Shown one piece after another: positions 14,164 to 16,648 of a DNA stretch of 16,648 bases. A program made the translations under genes and the position numbers. Source of the stretch: UBA12202 sp049595035 (lineage in GTDB: Bacteria > Pseudomonadota > Alphaproteobacteria > Puniceispirillales > UBA1172); the NCBI GenBank assembly GCA_049595035.1, contig JBMYKD010000029.1, forward strand, positions 1-16,648, read 5' to 3'. The stretch's first letter is position 1, and every line of letters starts with the position of its first letter. The notes beneath the pieces were generated by a model that did no database searches, was not told the DNA's origin, and worked only from the letters and a program-made list of their open reading frames with translations.

Positions 14164-15176
14164 CATCAGAAAAAAAATTAGCGGCTAATACAGCTTTAAT
14201 CGGTGCAGGATTATGGGGGCGGAATATTGCCCGAAATCTGGCCGCGTTTGGTGTACTTAAAGGAATTTATGATCACTCTCATGAACAAGCAGCGCATATT
14301 GCAGAAAACTGTTCTGATTCATATGATGTTCAATCCCTTACCCTTGACGGTATTTTAAACGATCCAGACATTACCGGCGTTGCCATTGCCACGCCAGCCC
14401 CAAGCCATCATGATCTGGCCATTCAGGCATTAGCGGCCAGCAAACATATTTATGTGGAAAAACCACTTGCGCTTTCGCTGGTTGAAGCAGAAGCCATTGC
14501 CACAGCAGCAAAACAAGCAGGGAAGCATGTCATGCTTGGGCATCTGCTTAGGTATCATGCCGCATTCATGGCGCTTGATGCAGCGGTAAAGGCTGGCCAG
14601 ATAGGTCAGTTAACCCATATCCGCGCCAGCAGATTAGCACCCGGCCGGGTGCGTGCTACGGAATCCGCTCTTTATGATCTCTGCCCACATGATCTGGCCA
14701 TGATGTGCCAGTTGATGGGCGGGGCTGAACCTGTTCATTTATCTTGCCAGATGATCTGTCATATCACCGATGGCATTGATGATATCATTCATGCTGATTT
14801 TGGTTTTGCTAATGGTGTCACAGCCAGCATTCAGGCAAACTGGATGAATCCGGTCAAGGTACATAACCTGACCGTGATTGGCGATGAAGCTTCTCTGGTT
14901 TTTGACGATACCAAACCGTGGGAATCAAAACTGGTTCGATATCCCATGCGAATTATCCGGGACACAACGTCACCTGATCTGAGCCTTGGTGAAGGTGAGC
15001 CAATCCCTCTTCCTGCTTCCGAGCCCCTGAAAGATGAGATGCGCGCATTTCTGACCATGATGGAAACGAATACCCCACCACCATCTGATATAGCAGAAGC
15101 CTTGTATGTACAGCGTATGCTTAAACGGATGGAAGCTAATGCAGCCCAGCAGTTAAGCCGATTTTCCCACAGCTAG
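14160..15176 (+). CDS. Gfo/Idh/MocA-family NAD(P)-dependent sugar oxidoreductase
   Basis: This 338-residue oxidoreductase has an N-terminal Rossmann domain with GAGLWG (15-20), the ATPAPSHHDLA block (77-87) and the family-defining VEKP (99-102). The substrate domain has D173 and H177 in LYDLCPHDLA, the acid-base pair typical of this family. Its closest resemblance by eye is to the WbpB/WlbA-type enzymes that oxidise the C3 hydroxyl of UDP-HexNAc derivatives. This fits the aminotransferase gene 34 bp downstream, which could aminate the resulting 3-keto sugar. The specific substrate is inferred. An in-frame TGA lies two codons upstream, so the start cannot be further upstream, and no Shine-Dalgarno is seen, consistent with coupling to the preceding small ORF. 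Confidence 0.88.
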   Translation: MTSEKKLAANTALIGAGLWGRNIARNLAAFGVLKGIYDHSHEQAAHIAENCSDSYDVQSLTLDGILNDPDITGVAIATPAPSHHDLAIQALAASKHIYVEKPLALSLVEAEAIATAAKQAGKHVMLGHLLRYHAAFMALDAAVKAGQIGQLTHIRASRLAPGRVRATESALYDLCPHDLAMMCQLMGGAEPVHLSCQMICHITDGIDDIIHADFGFANGVTASIQANWMNPVKVHNLTVIGDEASLVFDDTKPWESKLVRYPMRIIRDTTSPDLSLGEGEPIPLPASEPLKDEMRAFLTMMETNTPPPSDIAEALYVQRMLKRMEANAAQQLSRFSHS

Positions 15177-15210
15177 AGGGTAAAGTCATGCACCAAGAAA
15201 GGTTTATAAC

Positions 15211-16371
15211 ATGCCATATTCCGCTGAAAATATGATCCCATTTATTGATCTTGCCGCTCAACAGAAACACATTAGGCGTGATGTCGATAAAGCCATTCAG
15301 GCGGTGCTGGATCATGGCCAGTATATTATGGGGCCAGAAGTCAGAGAACTGGAAGATCAGCTGGCAGAGTTTACCGGCGTTAAACATGCCGTCAGCACCT
15401 CAAGCGGAACAGATGCCCTGATTTTATGCCTGATGGCTTTAGGGCTTAAACCCGGTGATGGTGTCATTGTTCCCAGCTTCAGTTTTGCCGCCAGCGCTGA
15501 AGTTATGCCGTGTCTTGGTGCCATACCCATTTTTGCAGATGTTGACCCGAACCACTTTACCCTTGATCCTACCCGACTTGCTGACGCATGGGCGGCGGCA
15601 GATACAGCCGGCATCAATGTTGTGGGTATTATTCCCGTCGGATTGTTTGGCCAGCCGGCGGATATGTCTGCTATCAATCAATTTGCCGACCAGCATAATT
15701 TATGGGTGCTTGATGATGCGGCACAATCTCTGGGGGCAGAACGACAGGGCCAGCGCGTAGGTCAGATGGCAACAGCCACCGCTACCAGTTTTTTCCCGGC
15801 CAAACCACTGGGATGCTATGGGGATGGCGGGGCTCTATTTACCGATGATGATCACTTGGCCGACATTGCAAAATCTGCCCGTGTGCATGGAATGGGCAAA
15901 AACCGCTATGATTATGAACGCATTGGCATGACCGCCCGGATGGATACGATGCAGGCGGCCATTTTACTGGAAAAGTTAAAGCTTTTTCCCGAAGAATTGC
16001 AGTTACGGCAAGCCAGAGCTGACAGATATAATGCTGCGCTCAAGCCTATGGTATCACCGCAACATCTGACCAGTGACGCGACATCAAGCTGGGCACAATA
16101 TTGTTTTCTTCTGCCAGAAGGCACGGATCGGGATGTGGTGCAGAATGAACTGAAAACCTGTGGCATTCCATCTGTTGTATATTACAAGATGGGAATACAT
16201 GAACATGCCCCCTATGCCAGTTATCCCGTGGCCAATGGTGGCTTGCCGGTAACGGCTGATCTTTGCCAGCGGATTTTATCCCTGCCGTTCCATGCATGGA
16301 TTGATGACGCAACTCAGGATTATGTGATAGATCATTTCACCCGAATTATGGATAATCTGGATAAGGGTTAG
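15211..16371 (+). CDS. DegT/DnrJ/EryC1/StrS-family PLP-dependent sugar aminotransferase
   Basis: This enzyme transfers an amino group to a keto sugar nucleotide. The 386-residue protein has the usual N-terminal IPFIDLAAQ, the phosphate-binding STSSGTDAL (62-70) and D169/Q172 in LDDAAQ, which contact the PLP ring. The PLP lysine is K198 in SFFPAKPLGCYGDGG, and RMDTMQAAIL follows. The motif around K198 is that of WbpE/WlbC-like 3-aminotransferases rather than 4-aminotransferases such as PglE, but this is a judgement by eye. GAAAGG eight bases before the ATG at 15211 supports that start over the Met at codon 8, which has no ribosome site. It follows the oxidoreductase by 34 bp, so the two are likely partners in making a 3-amino-3-deoxy sugar. 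Confidence 0.9.
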   Translation: MPYSAENMIPFIDLAAQQKHIRRDVDKAIQAVLDHGQYIMGPEVRELEDQLAEFTGVKHAVSTSSGTDALILCLMALGLKPGDGVIVPSFSFAASAEVMPCLGAIPIFADVDPNHFTLDPTRLADAWAAADTAGINVVGIIPVGLFGQPADMSAINQFADQHNLWVLDDAAQSLGAERQGQRVGQMATATATSFFPAKPLGCYGDGGALFTDDDHLADIAKSARVHGMGKNRYDYERIGMTARMDTMQAAILLEKLKLFPEELQLRQARADRYNAALKPMVSPQHLTSDATSSWAQYCFLLPEGTDRDVVQNELKTCGIPSVVYYKMGIHEHAPYASYPVANGGLPVTADLCQRILSLPFHAWIDDATQDYVIDHFTRIMDNLDKG

Positions 16372-16378
16372 CACCATT

Positions 16379-16441
16379 CCCATGCCATAGATCAGTATCC
16401 GTTTGACCAGCATGGGTTTAGTCTAAAAAATTAGTATTTTT
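16379..16441 (+). terminator. Weak terminator-like structure after the aminotransferase gene
   Basis: CCCATGC (16379-16385) pairs with GCATGGG (16410-16416) across a 24-base loop. A short CTAA/TTAG hairpin and a T-run (16435-16442) follow about 18 bases later. The T-run is too far from the main stem for a textbook terminator. The rest of the 114-bp gap holds the tRNA promoter. Confidence 0.25.
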
Positions 16442-16444
16442 TGC

Positions 16445-16472
16445 TTGCGTCATGGCGGACTTGCATTATATT
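16445..16472 (+). promoter_or_regulatory. Promoter of tRNA-Gly
   Basis: TTGCGT (16445-16450), a 16-base spacer and TATATT (16467-16472; 5 of 6 consensus) predict a start near 16479, about seven bases before the mature tRNA. TTGCA (16461-16465) and TGCAA (16472-16476) form an inverted repeat around the -10. Confidence 0.6.
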
Positions 16473-16485
16473 GCAAATCTCGGAT

Positions 16486-16560
16486 GCGGGTGTAGCTCAG
16501 GGGTAGAGCATTACCTTGCCAAGGTAAGGGTCGTGAGTTCGAATCTCATCACCCGCTCCA
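16486..16560 (+). tRNA. tRNA-Gly (anticodon GCC)
   Basis: This 75-base cloverleaf has acceptor stem GCGGGTG pairing with CACCCGC, discriminator T and an encoded CCA. The D-arm sequence is GTAGCTCAGGGGTAGAGC. The anticodon stem TTACC/GGTAA closes loop TTGCCAA, with anticodon GCC at 16518-16520. The T-arm carries GTTCGAATC. It reads GGC and GGU glycine codons. There is no intron and no mispair in the stems I checked. Confidence 0.97.
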
Positions 16561-16564
16561 TTTT

Positions 16565-16599
16565 CCAAGTACCAAGGTCCAAGGACCGAGTGCCAAGTG
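16565..16599 (+). repeat. Five tandem 7-bp repeats (CCAAGNN) just after tRNA-Gly
   Basis: Five consecutive heptamers begin at 16565, 16572, 16579, 16586 and 16593. Four read CCAAG plus two variable bases, and the fourth unit reads CCGAG. Adjacent units also create a GGTCC/GGACC inverted repeat (16576-16587). The array begins four bases after the encoded CCA and is followed by unrelated sequence. It is noncoding as far as I can tell. Confidence 0.8.
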
Positions 16600-16645
16600 A
16601 CTGTTTCCAAACGATTAATGTTCTGGAACAGGAGTTTGAGTTGCT

Positions 16646-16648
16646 ATG
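16646..16648 (+). CDS. Possible start codon of a gene running off the right edge
   Basis: The window ends in ATG, with AGGAG at 16630-16634, eleven bases upstream, slightly long for a ribosome site. No protein sequence is visible, so the gene cannot be identified. It would lie 85 bp after tRNA-Gly and might be read through from it. Confidence 0.3.

Noticed and set aside
14093..14188. 33-codon ORF beginning ATGCAACGATTG overlapping the oxidoreductase start
   Set aside because: It overlaps the better-supported frame at 13996-14163, has no ribosome site, and ends inside the oxidoreductase.
16565..16599. Heptamer array as a CRISPR or intrinsic tRNA terminator
   Set aside because: Units are 7 bp with no spacers, and the GGTCC/GGACC dyad is not followed by a T-run.
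16561..16648. Phage or island attachment site at tRNA-Gly
   Set aside because: No repeat of the tRNA 3' end and no integrase are visible in the window; the sequence beyond 16648 would be needed.

Overview
The window looks like chromosomal core sequence from an alphaproteobacterium. The gene families and their neighbourhoods (ffh-rpsP, dapF-mtaB-ftsY, ftsK-lolA-xth, and a thioredoxin/LON/Trm112/DUF971 run) fit that class. Base composition is close to even, and a marine lineage such as SAR116 is my inference, not proven by the sequence. I see no phage genes, transposase, CRISPR array or rRNA.

Layout. (a) 1-9234 is almost entirely on the minus strand. Read in transcription order it is ftsK, lolA, xth, dapF, mtaB, ftsY, a ~255 bp gap, ffh and rpsP, with rpsP running off the left edge. 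Neighbouring genes overlap by a few bases at ftsK/lolA, dapF/mtaB and mtaB/ftsY. The genes cover DNA translocation at division, lipoprotein sorting, DNA repair, lysine/peptidoglycan precursor synthesis, tRNA modification, and both protein halves of the SRP targeting system. (b) A short divergent spacer leads into a plus-strand pair, 9306-11074: a GmhB-like heptose bisphosphate phosphatase and a UbiH-family FAD hydroxylase. (c) The minus strand resumes at 11078-13922 with a prolyl-tRNA-synthetase-associated deacylase, then a CnoX-like thioredoxin-TPR protein, a LON-domain protein, a Trm112-like protein and a DUF971 protein. The last four are closely packed and probably one operon. (d) The plus strand at 13996-16371 carries an unannotated-looking small ORF with a TTG start. 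Its stop overlaps the start of a Gfo/Idh/MocA oxidoreductase, which is followed by a DegT/WbpE-type aminotransferase; the latter two probably make an amino sugar nucleotide for surface glycans. (e) 16486-16560 is tRNA-Gly(GCC) with an encoded CCA, followed by a five-unit 7-bp tandem repeat and the start codon of a gene that leaves the window.

I did not find a convincing large new system. The most interesting items are small: the coupled small ORF at 13996-14163, the heptamer array beside the tRNA, two promoters placed so that the dapF and gmhB mRNAs would be leaderless, a promoter nested in a terminator at 13342-13386, and a possible 36-residue ORF plus palindrome just ahead of ffh.
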